Source: a virus
IMG/VR virus record: IMGVR_UViG_3300010370_000034
Coordinates: 1 to 64,000 of that record
Length of the DNA: 64,000 nucleotides
Strand: one strand, 5' to 3'
Both the position numbers and the translations under genes were made by a program. Shown piece by piece: positions 49,645 to 57,717 of the stretch. A model generated the notes under the pieces. That model made no database searches. It was not told the DNA's origin and worked only from the letters and a program-made list of their open reading frames with translations. Within the stretch, counting starts at the first letter, position 1. The number at the start of each line of letters is the position of its first letter.

Positions 49645-49823
49645 GGCTGCCATGCATAAGATTTAAGGAGTTCATTGTCCTTTTCCAGTTGCTCTATTCT
49701 ATCACACAATTCTGTGATAATACCAATCAGACAATCATAATCAATTGTTTCGCTGTCGTATCCATTCTCCATGTCATAGTAACAGGAGTGTACAATCTCT
49801 TGTTTGAAGTTTCTTTCAGTCAT
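49641..49823 (-). CDS. Small helical protein (60 aa)
   Basis: MTERNFKQEIVHSCYYDMEN is followed by a C-terminal coiled-coil-like helix 'ELCDRIEQLEKDNELLKSYA'. Overlaps as ATGA with neighbours. Not recognised. Confidence 0.65.
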   Translation of the reverse strand: MTERNFKQEIVHSCYYDMENGYDSETIDYDCLIGIITELCDRIEQLEKDNELLKSYAWQP

Positions 49824-50008
49824 CGTAAGTTCCCCTTGATCGTTCTAATACACTCATTCCACTTATAACTGTTAGTATCGTGTTCTTTCGGCAACCATGC
49901 TTCAATCTGATCAACAAGGTCAGTAATAATAGGATCTTTGTCTTGTGTTTCTGCGTCTCCCCACCAACGAACAATAATGTCTGTGAGAGTTTGTTTATCT
50001 TCAGTCAT
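49820..50008 (-). CDS. Small helical protein (62 aa)
   Basis: MTEDKQTLTDIIVRWWGDAE and 'PIITDLVDQIEAWLPKEHDT' are helical. Part of a run of ATGA-coupled genes. No motif. Confidence 0.65.
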   Translation of the reverse strand: MTEDKQTLTDIIVRWWGDAETQDKDPIITDLVDQIEAWLPKEHDTNSYKWNECIRTIKGNLR

Positions 50009-50220
50009 TTACCATCACTCCAAGGATACTCATAATCTACTTCAATACATTCTAAAAGTGTGCGAGCAAAGGTAATCTCACCATAATCAGAACCATCTTC
50101 AAAAATATCCCAACTATGGTGTGGATATTCATAATCTGGATTTAGATTATAACAAGTTGGTTGTTCTGCGTAATTTTTGAGAACTTTGATAAGATGTGCG
50201 AATTTTTCGGTGTCAGTCAT
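50005..50220 (-). CDS. Small acidic protein (71 aa)
   Basis: MTDTEKFAHLIKVLKNYAEQ is followed by a Tyr/Asp-rich region. Overlaps ATGA. Not recognised. Confidence 0.65.
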   Translation of the reverse strand: MTDTEKFAHLIKVLKNYAEQPTCYNLNPDYEYPHHSWDIFEDGSDYGEITFARTLLECIEVDYEYPWSDGK

Positions 50221-50381
50221 TGTCCTCCTGTTGCTTCAAAACATCCTTGGTCGTAACCTTCCTCATACATTAGTTGGGCAAACTTTAAGAGTTCTTCGTC
50301 AAGACAAAACCAACTTCCATCATCTTCATCAAGACTAAACCCAACCTTTATAGCAAGTTTTAGGATTTCTTTATCAGTCAT
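50217..50381 (-). CDS. Small acidic protein (54 aa)
   Basis: MTDKEILKLAIKVGFSLDED and 'WFCLDEELLKFAQLMYEEGY' form helices with acidic patches. It overlaps both neighbours (ATGA and eight bases). Confidence 0.6.
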   Translation of the reverse strand: MTDKEILKLAIKVGFSLDEDDGSWFCLDEELLKFAQLMYEEGYDQGCFEATGGQ

Positions 50382-50658
50382 TCTTCACCCAAGTACAAGC
50401 AAAACAAATCCTCGACATAAATCTCACAAACCTATTAGGTACTTTTCCTTCTACTGGAGTATAAGCAATACCATTACCAGGAGAACCACCAAACAGATAA
50501 CAAGTCCAGTTAGATAGCTTTGGTATGGTGAGTTGATAGTCAGGGAATTTAGTTTCGTACCAATCAAACACACCATCCTCTTTTGCTTGTTTCATAGCAT
50601 CTTTCAATCCCTGTTCCACTTGTTCTGGTGTTTGTGGTTCTGGTTTCCATTCAGTCAT
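50374..50658 (-). CDS. Conserved small protein (94 aa)
   Basis: MTEWKPEPQTPEQVEQGLKD is followed by 'YQLTIPKLSNWTCYLFGGSP' and a C-terminal part with Cys. Family members exist in other cyanophages. Unknown function. Confidence 0.65.
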   Translation of the reverse strand: MTEWKPEPQTPEQVEQGLKDAMKQAKEDGVFDWYETKFPDYQLTIPKLSNWTCYLFGGSPGNGIAYTPVEGKVPNRFVRFMSRICFACTWVKND

Positions 50659-50840
50659 AAGTCATAAGGTTGTTGAGGGTCTTTAGTCCATAATTTAGAA
50701 TACACTAACCATTTCTCTTGTTTATTATCCAATTCAGCAGTCCAGTGATACCCATTCTCATCAATAGCATCCAAATAATGAATACCTTTGCGGTCATCAA
50801 TCACACGGGTGATAGTTACAAACTTTACTTTTTCGACCAT
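50655..50840 (-). CDS. Small beta-rich protein (61 aa)
   Basis: MVEKVKFVTITRVIDDRKGI continues 'HYLDAIDENGYHWTAELDNK', typical of a small beta barrel. I use the ATG at 50840, since the upstream in-frame codon is TTG. Confidence 0.65.
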   Translation of the reverse strand: MVEKVKFVTITRVIDDRKGIHYLDAIDENGYHWTAELDNKQEKWLVYSKLWTKDPQQPYDL

Positions 50841-50842
50841 AA

Positions 50843-50965
50843 TCAATTACCGTTAATGATGTTCCAAAACTGTTTAGAGTTAGCACCAGGAAGATGTGGT
50901 AGTTTCTTCTCCCAGTATCCTGTGATGTGATAATACCATGATTTTAGCACATATGGGAGTTTCAT
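50843..50965 (-). CDS. Small basic protein (40 aa)
   Basis: MKLPYVLKSWYYHITGYWEK has a hydrophobic/basic composition and Trp-rich end. The start overlaps the preceding stop. Uncertain but coupled. Confidence 0.5.
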   Translation of the reverse strand: MKLPYVLKSWYYHITGYWEKKLPHLPGANSKQFWNIINGN

Positions 50966-51240
50966 TGATACTTGTTCTCTACTTCTTTCACACACAATAG
51001 GAAGCTATCATCTCCATGATCACCAGAATACAGATAATCAATATGCCTCATAATCTCAGCCATCTTACGCAGTTTAGGTATCTGATCCTCAAGGTAATCA
51101 ATCACATCAGGGTCAAAGTTATACTTGTCACCATATTCATCTACTTTATTATTATTAACAATTGCTAATTCCAACTCATCAGCAAACTGTGCTACCTTGT
51201 AGTAATCGTAACCACAATCACCAAAATGTCCGCCGCTCAT
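50962..51240 (-). CDS. Conserved helical protein (92 aa)
   Basis: MSGGHFGDCGYDYYKVAQFA is followed by 'YLEDQIPKLRKMAEIMRHID' and an Asp-rich end. The 'MSGGHF' start with Tyr-rich region is seen in other phages. Unknown function. Confidence 0.7.
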   Translation of the reverse strand: MSGGHFGDCGYDYYKVAQFADELELAIVNNNKVDEYGDKYNFDPDVIDYLEDQIPKLRKMAEIMRHIDYLYSGDHGDDSFLLCVKEVENKYQ

Positions 51241-51446
51241 TGTTGTGCCTCAATAATGGATTTGATTTGTAAGAGATCTTCTAAACGTTCTTTGTGTTCA
51301 TCATACTCCTCACAAAAGTCATCAAAACGCTCCTGGTGTCCTTCATCAATAAAGTTTGTTTCTTCACGGATTTCCCATTCAACATCAGACAACCGTGCTC
51401 GGGTATCATCAATGAAGTATTCTAGCGTATCAATCAGCGACATCAT
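51237..51446 (-). CDS. Small coiled-coil protein (69 aa)
   Basis: MMSLIDTLEYFIDDTRARLS is followed by a long charged helix 'CEEYDEHKERLEDLLQIKSI'. Coiled coil predicted by heptad pattern. Overlaps ATGA. Confidence 0.65.
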   Translation of the reverse strand: MMSLIDTLEYFIDDTRARLSDVEWEIREETNFIDEGHQERFDDFCEEYDEHKERLEDLLQIKSIIEAQQ

Positions 51447-51615
51447 TCACATCCTCAAACCATGTATCAAGAGAGTTAAAGATCTCAGTCACAATACTAT
51501 CAGTGATAGAATCAATGTGTGGTTCTGGATTGTGCTTAAATGCACGATTGTAACCGAACCGAACACCTTCCTCAATTGCCATTTCAAGTACAGCTCTAAA
51601 TTTTGGTCTCATCAT
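51430..51615 (-). CDS. Small helical protein (61 aa)
   Basis: MMRPKFRAVLEMAIEEGVRF is followed by 'IDSITDSIVTEIFNSLDTWF'. The segment 'DSITD' plus helix resembles the neighbour at 51845. Overlaps the coiled-coil gene by 17 bases. Confidence 0.6.
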   Translation of the reverse strand: MMRPKFRAVLEMAIEEGVRFGYNRAFKHNPEPHIDSITDSIVTEIFNSLDTWFEDVNDVAD

Positions 51616-51848
51616 TTTGCAGACTTCTCCTGTTCAATCTCTTTTTTAAGTTTACGGATGCCAGTAATGAAGTAAGCAAAATCTCTTGTCTCTGTGATAG
51701 GTTTGGTCTCACCACACACATCACAGGTTGATTCATAAACAGAAGAGCAACCTACAGAATAAACACCATAGGTTCGTCCACAATCCATACAGGTTTTGTA
51801 GGCAGTTTCAAGTTTCTTGAGAAGTGCTCTCTTTTCTTTAAGAGTCAT
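51612..51848 (-). CDS. Zinc-ribbon-like protein (78 aa)
   Basis: Four Cys in two CxxC knuckles (TCMDCGRT and TCDVCGET) with a separating beta stretch look like a zinc ribbon. The ends are helical and charged. It may bind nucleic acid. Part of the ATGA-coupled run. Confidence 0.65.
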   Translation of the reverse strand: MTLKEKRALLKKLETAYKTCMDCGRTYGVYSVGCSSVYESTCDVCGETKPITETRDFAYFITGIRKLKKEIEQEKSAK

Positions 51849-52015
51849 TTTAAGGAATTGCGAGTGGATTGGAACTCTTCTACATGCTGTAGAATACGAT
51901 GTGCTGTCTCCTGGACAATCTCTCGGGTATTCTCATGGTCCCAGTCAGAGACTTCTGTCCAGACATAATAAATCTCATCAGTGATGGAATCAATCAGTTT
52001 GTCGTAATGGGTCAT
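51845..52015 (-). CDS. Small helical protein (56 aa)
   Basis: MTHYDKLIDSITDEIYYVWT is followed by 'IVQETAHRILQHVEEFQSTR'. Overlaps the zinc-ribbon gene as ATGA. Shares 'LIDSITDEI' with the gene at 51430. Confidence 0.6.
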   Translation of the reverse strand: MTHYDKLIDSITDEIYYVWTEVSDWDHENTREIVQETAHRILQHVEEFQSTRNSLK

Positions 52016-52166
52016 GTCCAAGTCCCACGGGGGGAGTTCGATCTACAAGGTAATCATACAGCAGATCTGCAAACCCATAGTGAGGACGTGTGCCAGTTTC
52101 CAAACTGGACGACGTGGCAACCGTCCACATAATATCAAGTTCTTTTTTATCAGGCAGTTTTTTCAT
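51990..52166 (-). CDS. Small protein (58 aa)
   Basis: MKKLPDKKELDIMWTVATSS is followed by 'PHYGFADLLYDYLVDRTPPV'. It overlaps the next gene by 26 bases and the preceding one by 17. Not recognised. Confidence 0.55.
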   Translation of the reverse strand: MKKLPDKKELDIMWTVATSSSLETGTRPHYGFADLLYDYLVDRTPPVGLGHDPLRQTD

Positions 52167-52437
52167 CTAACTTCTCCAAATGTTCAAAATTCCAAGTGCG
52201 TGTGAGAATATCAATATCAATTCCAAATTTGTAAACCCAAAACATAAAACCAAAAAGTCCATTAGCACCAGAAGTAATCTGAAAATAAGGCCATCCAGGA
52301 GTATCATTCCAACTAACTGATACTTGAATTAAAGAATAATTCTTTATGAATTTAGGAAAATGTCTTCCAGTATTTAAGATTTGTACATACCAATCATGTC
52401 CAAAATCTACTCTATGATTGAATTTAATTAAGGTCAT
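52150..52437 (-). CDS. Paralogue of the gene at 49360 (95 aa)
   Basis: MTLIKFNHRVDFGHDWYVQI and later 'WNDTPGWPYFQITSGANGLF' share the DFGHDWY, IQ-x-x-x-W and LFGF motifs with the 94-aa gene at 49360. GGAG lies about seven bases before this ATG and decides the start. Unknown function. Confidence 0.7.
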   Translation of the reverse strand: MTLIKFNHRVDFGHDWYVQILNTGRHFPKFIKNYSLIQVSVSWNDTPGWPYFQITSGANGLFGFMFWVYKFGIDIDILTRTWNFEHLEKLDEKTA

Positions 52438-52801
52438 CGTGTAACTCCACTCCATCTGTAAGATCTTTCATTCGATCAAAAAAATCTTCTGATATAGGAA
52501 TAGTTTCTACTTTACCAGTTTCTATATCGTCTACCATTTGAAGCAATTCCTCTAGGAATTCCTTAGGATAAACATCATCTTCATTCAGTGATGCCCAGAA
52601 CCATTCAATACATTCTGTTTCTGGATCATCCTCTTTAAGAAGAGCATATCCTTTGTAGTTGTTTGACATGAGATCACGCCAAATCCAGAATGTCATCTTA
52701 ATTGATTGCCAACCAGTCATCCAACAATGACCCACCCAATATTCCCACCAATTTAAAGTGGTCTTACGCTTATCAGTCCCCAGTATACTATTGGTAAGCA
52801 T
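52424..52801 (-). CDS. Conserved protein (125 aa)
   Basis: MLTNSILGTDKRKTTLNWWE is followed by 'YWVGHCWMTGWQSIKMTFWI', a Trp-rich hydrophobic helix, then an acidic helical end. It starts adjacent to the upstream stop. Possible membrane-associated protein; not recognised. Confidence 0.6.
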   Translation of the reverse strand: MLTNSILGTDKRKTTLNWWEYWVGHCWMTGWQSIKMTFWIWRDLMSNNYKGYALLKEDDPETECIEWFWASLNEDDVYPKEFLEELLQMVDDIETGKVETIPISEDFFDRMKDLTDGVELHDDLN

Positions 52802-53203
52802 TTAATATCCCCTTGCTCGCTTAAAACGTTCCGTTTCTGGAATCACCTCATCAATAATACCATGCCTGAAGAATATTTGACAACTTGGCCAAGGCGAATA
52901 TTTGCAATCCCACACAGCAGGATAAACCTCAACCACGCCATAATGATAGACTGGGCGCACTTTACCATGATTACCATTTGGAACCCATTTGTAATTTAAA
53001 AATAATCTTACAGGGTCATATCCATCATCACCCTCTTCAATGATTACAAAATCAGCAGTTCCACCTTCATCAATTTCAAATAACCTTCCCTTTGGATCAA
53101 TCCAATAATGACTCATTACACAATCCAAATCCTTGGTTTGTAATTCCTTTTGATACCCTGGACCTAGATCGTAAGAACTTTTAATAGTGTCAAACATTCC
53201 CAT
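52802..53203 (-). CDS. Conserved phage protein with MGMFD start (133 aa)
   Basis: MGMFDTIKSSYDLGPGYQKE is followed by 'QTKDLDCVMSHYWIDPKGRL'. This protein type recurs in many phages and often has metal-binding or beta-barrel features, but no function is known to me. Terminal region 'CQIFFRHGII' is beta-like. Confidence 0.7.
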   Translation of the reverse strand: MGMFDTIKSSYDLGPGYQKELQTKDLDCVMSHYWIDPKGRLFEIDEGGTADFVIIEEGDDGYDPVRLFLNYKWVPNGNHGKVRPVYHYGVVEVYPAVWDCKYSPWPSCQIFFRHGIIDEVIPETERFKRARGY

Positions 53204-53205
53204 GA

Positions 53206-53694
53206 TTACTCTCCTATTTTTGGATCCTCATTCAAGTAATAACCTCTCCAGTCTGCTACTCTAATACACTCATCAATATCCCATGCTAGTTTTTTATTTG
53301 CAGTTGTAGAGTTGCGTGGTTTATAAACAATGCCAGTTTTCATGTCAACAAAACAATGAGTCTTAGGAACATCAGTATCTGTTAATTGTAATATACGATA
53401 GTACTTTCTATTATCATCATCTATAACAAAAGATCCAATGTCTATGTTATTATCAAGTTCTCTTCTCTTATATTTGATTTCTAGCGTCTCTCCACCCTCT
53501 GCTTCCATTTTACTTAAAATGTAGCGAGTCTCTCTGAAGTAATCTTCAGTCAATCTAAGGCAAAGCAGACCAGTTTTAAGAAGAATCATACGTTCTACAC
53601 GTTCCTTCTCTTCCAGTCTGCTTTTATAATCTACCTCAATATCTTCTTTTGTCTTTATACCTTTTTTGTATAATTCAAGTAAATCAGAATCCAT
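53206..53694 (-). CDS. Conserved protein, paralogue of 45827-46276 (162 aa)
   Basis: MDSDLLELYKKGIKTKEDIE is a charged helical N-terminus. The C-terminus has 'RKYYRILQLTDTDVPKTHCF', 'VDMKTGIVYKPRNST' and 'VADWRGYYL', matching the 45827 gene block by block. The shared C-terminal domain appears on two different N-termini. Confidence 0.7.
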   Translation of the reverse strand: MDSDLLELYKKGIKTKEDIEVDYKSRLEEKERVERMILLKTGLLCLRLTEDYFRETRYILSKMEAEGGETLEIKYKRRELDNNIDIGSFVIDDDNRKYYRILQLTDTDVPKTHCFVDMKTGIVYKPRNSTTANKKLAWDIDECIRVADWRGYYLNEDPKIGE

Positions 53695-53726
53695 TTTGCC
53701 TGCAATAAGATATATTATCTATATCT

Positions 53727-53891
53727 TTATGCACCCATCTCACGCATACTGCGAACAAGATATTCAGTAAATTGCTCCATTTTTTCTGGATGAACAGTCG
53801 CTGGATTGGTGTTAATTGCATTTCTAAGAGCATTCATCTCTTGCCATTCGGCATCAGTGAGTTTAGTATCCTTCTTAGAAGAAAATGTCAT
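53727..53891 (-). CDS. Small conserved protein (54 aa)
   Basis: MTFSSKKDTKLTDAEWQEMN is followed by 'PEKMEQFTEYLVRSMREMGA', helices of a family common in cyanophages. A TAGAAT-like -10 sits about 35 bases upstream. The longer in-frame reading is not supported. Confidence 0.65.
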   Translation of the reverse strand: MTFSSKKDTKLTDAEWQEMNALRNAINTNPATVHPEKMEQFTEYLVRSMREMGA

Positions 53892-53987
53892 GCTGGGTTG
53901 CTCCCGTAACGTGTCAGCATATTCTAACAATATTTAACCATAAAGTGCGATTCCTTAATCTTGTCTTCAGGGTGTTGTAACAAAACT

Positions 53988-54209
53988 TTACGATCCGAAC
54001 GGACCCCAAGTTCCTTTATCTCCCTCCATCCTCTGCTCCAGTTTGTCCAAAAGACCATCAAAGCTCATGATATGATCAATATCCACAATCAACTTTGAGA
54101 TTGCGTTACAAACCACGGGACGTTCCTGACGAGCAGCATAGGACAAAGCGTTACGGAGAGAAGACTCCGCTTCCTTCAAACTTGTTTCAACAGATTGAGA
54201 CAGTGCCAT
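53988..54209 (-). CDS. Conserved helical protein (73 aa)
   Basis: MALSQSVETSLKEAESSLRN is followed by 'CNAISKLIVDIDHIMSFDGL', typical of a small conserved cyanophage family. It has a consensus-spaced promoter at 54233-54261. Function unknown. Confidence 0.7.
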   Translation of the reverse strand: MALSQSVETSLKEAESSLRNALSYAARQERPVVCNAISKLIVDIDHIMSFDGLLDKLEQRMEGDKGTWGPFGS

Positions 54210-54232
54210 TGAATAAAATAACAACTATTGAT

Positions 54233-54261
54233 AATATACCAGCAAGTCAGTTCTATGTCAA
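54233..54261 (-). promoter_or_regulatory. Sigma70 promoter TTGACA-N17-TATATT
   Basis: On the minus strand TTGACA (54256-54261), 17 bases, TATATT (54233-54238), about 24 bases before the 73-aa gene. The -35 overlaps the end of the 2OG-oxygenase gene. Confidence 0.8.
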
Positions 54262-55412
54262 GTAAACCAAGTAACGATTGAGTATCGTGTTCCATTGATA
54301 ACAGGCATAACCTCATGAGGATACATGAAGTTAGATGGAAATACAATGACAGATCCTGGTCTTGTTCTTATTTGCATCTCTCTGTCAAAGAATGCAAATT
54401 CACCTCCAATATAATCGTCGTTTAAATTAAACGACATAGAGACTGTTCTTGGTTGTGTTTTAAAACTATCAGTATGTTGAATGTAATATCCACCTTCTTG
54501 ATATCTCAAAAGATCATATCCACTATCAGATTGCAAAAAACACTCTGGAAAATCTGCAATATATTTTTTTGCAGCAACAGCAGATTTGTTAAAGAGAATA
54601 TCATCTATCCTCCTCCGCACATCTTGATTCACATCAATCACATGTCCTAGAGATATGTTAATAATGTCACAATTCCTAACAGATGTATTTTGATTACCAT
54701 TAACACCTATCTCAGATGTTCTCCATTCTGATGCATTCTCATATTCAGATATGATAAGATCACATTCTTCTTTTGTAAGAACATCATCATAGATTTTGAT
54801 GTAATTTGCAACAGAGTTTAAACTTTTTGCCACAGTAACTTTATTCTCACTTGGTTTAATTAAGTCATCAGTTATTCTATGATCTTTATCAAAGTAACTA
54901 TTAAAATAAGGTCCGCGACTTCTTACATAATGTAAGAACACCTGATTGCAATATGTTCCTTTGAATGGTTCTCTCCAGTGGAGACCTTCCATACCCAAAT
55001 AAAGCATAGCATCACCTGGATTTAAAACTACCTCTTTTTTTATCTTTTTAGGAGTTTCAATCCATATCGACCATGGTTCATCACAATCTAAATTGAGAGT
55101 CAAAGATATCTCACACTGACATTTATCAACATGGGGTTTTAAATCATTACCATGTTGATATATTCTGGCGTAAGAATACGTTGGTATTACAGTCTCTCCA
55201 ATTAGTTGGGAAACTATATTTGTTTTTTCACATAACAACTCTACAAAAGAGACGTAATCATATTTACTTTTACATCCAGATACTTGAGGATCGTCTTTTA
55301 GATCATAAGTATCTGCGTATTGTTTAAAATCTTCTGCTAATTGTTTTGCTTCTTCTGATAATATAAAGTTGGGAACAACCAAATAGTTGTCTTCAAATAA
55401 TTTAGAGATCAT
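54258..55412 (-). CDS. Two-domain 2OG-Fe(II) oxygenase (prolyl-hydroxylase type)
   Basis: The 384-aa protein contains two oxygenase-like halves. The C-terminal half has ligands His313, Asp315 ('IQHTDSF'), His366 ('MYPHEVMPV') and Arg376 ('NGTRYSIVTW'), and the typical 'GGEFAFFD' turn and 'PGSVIVFPS' strand. The N-terminal half has H94-x-D96 ('LKPHVDKC') and His145 in 'GDAMLYLGMEGLHWRE'. Prolyl 4-hydroxylase-type enzymes modify proteins or small molecules using 2-oxoglutarate and iron. Adjacent to tail-collar genes, it may hydroxylate a virion protein. Two copies in one chain is unusual. Confidence 0.85.
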   Translation of the reverse strand: MISKLFEDNYLVVPNFILSEEAKQLAEDFKQYADTYDLKDDPQVSGCKSKYDYVSFVELLCEKTNIVSQLIGETVIPTYSYARIYQHGNDLKPHVDKCQCEISLTLNLDCDEPWSIWIETPKKIKKEVVLNPGDAMLYLGMEGLHWREPFKGTYCNQVFLHYVRSRGPYFNSYFDKDHRITDDLIKPSENKVTVAKSLNSVANYIKIYDDVLTKEECDLIISEYENASEWRTSEIGVNGNQNTSVRNCDIINISLGHVIDVNQDVRRRIDDILFNKSAVAAKKYIADFPECFLQSDSGYDLLRYQEGGYYIQHTDSFKTQPRTVSMSFNLNDDYIGGEFAFFDREMQIRTRPGSVIVFPSNFMYPHEVMPVINGTRYSIVTWFT

Positions 55413-56209
55413 TTAGTAGGGAAATCCTCCTCACTTTCAACTTCTTCAATCAATTCTTCAATTTCATTTACAACTTGTTCAGTTGGATCTTCCTCAAACA
55501 ATAGTTCAAGATTGAACTCACTATCCAATACACTTAAATCAATATTATTAAAATCTTTAATAACATTTTGATTACCCAAATCTGGATCACTTAACATTGC
55601 CTGTTCAGATATTGTGCTATCATCAAAGAATGATTCATCAATAGAATCATCAAACAGTGATGGATCAACATTACCATCAAAGATGGTCAGGTTATCATAT
55701 CCTGCTTCAACTTGGAATGCATTCTTACTCTCCTCAATGTTGTCCTGCATTACACCAGCAGAATAGAAAAGGTTCTCATGAGACTCTGCAACCCGTTGAT
55801 GTACTTTTTGCATCTGAACATCATGGTCTTCCTTGATAGCTTCAATCGTCTTCTCGTGACGTTGTTGCATCTTCTCCATTTGTTCTTCTAGTTCTCTCAT
55901 GGCATCTTGCCATGAAATTGCCTTCTTGGCATCTTCCTCTTCCTTCTGCCTCTTAATATTCATTTGACGCTCATATTCAGCATCAAAATGATTTACATAC
56001 TTTTCAACATCAGCACGGGTACATGGAGTGTTTGGAACAGGAGAATCGTACTCAATCCAACCATCACCATCATCAGTTCCATTATCTTTCCATTGAATAG
56101 CCCAAAGGTGTTCTATATCCGCAAAAGGCCAGTTATCTTCTTCAAAGAAGATACCCGTACCATCAATACCAATATATCTGTCTTGTTCAATCAATGTAAA
56201 CTTTTTCAT
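55409..56209 (-). CDS. Conserved protein upstream of oxygenase (266 aa)
   Basis: The N-terminal region 'IGIDGTGIFFEEDNWPFADI' with 'LWAIQWKDNGTDDGDGWIEY' is a conserved cyanophage block; residues ~75-145 form a long charged coiled coil; the C-terminal ~100 residues are strongly acidic. This is probably a virion or scaffolding-type protein next to tail-fibre genes. It overlaps both neighbours by four bases. Confidence 0.7.
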   Translation of the reverse strand: MKKFTLIEQDRYIGIDGTGIFFEEDNWPFADIEHLWAIQWKDNGTDDGDGWIEYDSPVPNTPCTRADVEKYVNHFDAEYERQMNIKRQKEEEDAKKAISWQDAMRELEEQMEKMQQRHEKTIEAIKEDHDVQMQKVHQRVAESHENLFYSAGVMQDNIEESKNAFQVEAGYDNLTIFDGNVDPSLFDDSIDESFFDDSTISEQAMLSDPDLGNQNVIKDFNNIDLSVLDSEFNLELLFEEDPTEQVVNEIEELIEEVESEEDFPTK

Positions 56210-56541
56210 TCTTCTGTTACCTCTTTAACATTAGCAGTTAAAACTTTATTCTCTCTTACATGTTGTAACATTTGAGCAGCAGCAGATAATACATTGATAT
56301 TGCTTTCATTCGCTTTTGCCATTTCGTTTCTAAACGATTCAACCGCTGCACCAGTTGAACGTTGTTGCTGAGAATTCTCAATCATCAACATTGGTAACCA
56401 ATTAATTGCACATGACCATTCATCCACAGGTTCGCCAGTATTTGGATTGGTTCCTCTTATTTGAGTGTACCAAGAACATTCAAGTCCTTTACAATCAGAT
56501 TGAATTAAGGGACAAAAGTTTCCAGGTTTAATTTGAGCCAT
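56206..56541 (-). CDS. Conserved Cys-containing protein (111 aa)
   Basis: MAQIKPGNFCPLIQSDCKGL continues 'ECSWYTQIRGTNPNTGEPVD' with several Cys (C-P-x6-C-x4-C and W-S-C), which could bind iron-sulfur or zinc, then a helical C-terminus. It is found with the 266-aa protein in other cyanophages. A TATAAT box (56566-56571) lies ~25 bases upstream. Confidence 0.65.
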   Translation of the reverse strand: MAQIKPGNFCPLIQSDCKGLECSWYTQIRGTNPNTGEPVDEWSCAINWLPMLMIENSQQQRSTGAAVESFRNEMAKANESNINVLSAAAQMLQHVRENKVLTANVKEVTEE

Positions 56542-56576
56542 GATTAAGTCAAAGTAGTAATTGTATTATAACATAT

Positions 56577-57152
56577 TTAGTTTAATGAGCAAATTATGCA
56601 ATCAATATATTGAACAGATAAATCTAACCCAAAAGTTCTTGTTTCATTCATAGTTGCGGATCCACTAAAGGGGTGCGTATGAGATCCACCTCCAGTATTT
56701 TCTATCATCCCGCCTGTAGGAGTACTACCGAACGTGAGTATACTTCCACCAAAACTAAAAGGTGTTGCACCAGATCCTCCTGGGGTTCCAGTAAGTCCAG
56801 TATGTACGTGATCTGGCAATTGAGATAGTGCTAATGTTGTATTTCCAACATTTTGTCCAGTTCCAGGAACAACTTGAATTGGAAACGTGTCGTTTACGGT
56901 AACTGATAAATTACCACTTCCAGTTGATAATACTGTGGTAAAATTAGTAGTTCCTCCAGAACCACCACCAGTTCCAGATACAACACGCAATGCTTTATTG
57001 TTTTGAGTAGCAACTCTGGTCCATCCTGTTGGTGCTGATGCCTGATAAAAAACTTTAACAGTTCCAGCAGGATATAACCAATAAAAACTATTAATAGAAT
57101 TTGCAGTATCTGCAATATCAAATAAAACGCCAGTAGAAGTTAATCTTGCCAT
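56577..57152 (-). CDS. Tail-collar/fibre-tip-like protein (191 aa)
   Basis: MARLTSTGVLFDIADTANSI then 'FYQASAPTGWTRVATQNNKA', the typical phage tail-collar segment, and 'LRVVSGTGGG'. Two His-x-His motifs ('PDHVHTGLTG' and 'GSHTHPFSG') resemble those that hold metal in the T4 fibre tip. It is a paralogue of the next gene and begins one base after that gene's stop. It may be a short tail fibre or receptor-binding component. Confidence 0.75.
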   Translation of the reverse strand: MARLTSTGVLFDIADTANSINSFYWLYPAGTVKVFYQASAPTGWTRVATQNNKALRVVSGTGGGSGGTTNFTTVLSTGSGNLSVTVNDTFPIQVVPGTGQNVGNTTLALSQLPDHVHTGLTGTPGGSGATPFSFGGSILTFGSTPTGGMIENTGGGSHTHPFSGSATMNETRTFGLDLSVQYIDCIICSLN

Positions 57153-57153
57153 A

Positions 57154-57717
57154 TCAATCAAAAGAGCAGAGAATAACGTCGATATACTGAATTCTTAAAT
57201 CAACTGATCCACTACCAGTGGCAGTAAAATTTATATTACCACTAAATGGATGATTATGTGCTCCTCCAGTTCCACCAGGAGATACAACACCACCAGTATT
57301 ATTTGTTCCACTAACTAAGAAGTTTGATCCACCACTAGAAGCAGAAGCAGTTCCTCCAGTTAAAGAATTATGTGTGTGATTTGGTATTTGGGATGTAGTT
57401 AATGTTGTGTCACCAACCGTTCCGCTTACGGGAACTGTGGCACTAAAACTTACACTAACAGGGGAGGTACTACTAGGAAAAACTGTAGTAAAAGGCAATC
57501 CTCCAGCACCAGATACTCCACCAAAACCAAAATCACCACCAGTTCCAGATACAACTCTCAATGCTTTATCATTATGTGTGGTGACTTTTGTCCATCCAGT
57601 AGGTGCTGATGATTGGAAAAATACCGATACTGTTCCTTGTGCCAAAACTCCATACTTTGAATTTAATGAAGTTCCGTCGTCAAAGGTTACACCAGTAGCG
57701 GTTAATGTTGCTGCCAT
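57154..57717 (-). CDS. Tail-collar/fibre-tip-like protein (187 aa), tandem paralogue
   Basis: MAATLTATGVTFDDGTSLNS, 'FFQSSAPTGWTKVTTHNDKA' and 'IPNHTHNSLTGG', 'AHNHPFSGNI' match the neighbour almost block for block. Compared with the downstream copy, the N-terminus lacks the 'WLYPAG' segment. A GATAAATA late box at 57745-57752 fits late expression. Two receptor-tip copies could broaden or tune adsorption. Confidence 0.75.
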   Translation of the reverse strand: MAATLTATGVTFDDGTSLNSKYGVLAQGTVSVFFQSSAPTGWTKVTTHNDKALRVVSGTGGDFGFGGVSGAGGLPFTTVFPSSTSPVSVSFSATVPVSGTVGDTTLTTSQIPNHTHNSLTGGTASASSGGSNFLVSGTNNTGGVVSPGGTGGAHNHPFSGNINFTATGSGSVDLRIQYIDVILCSFD

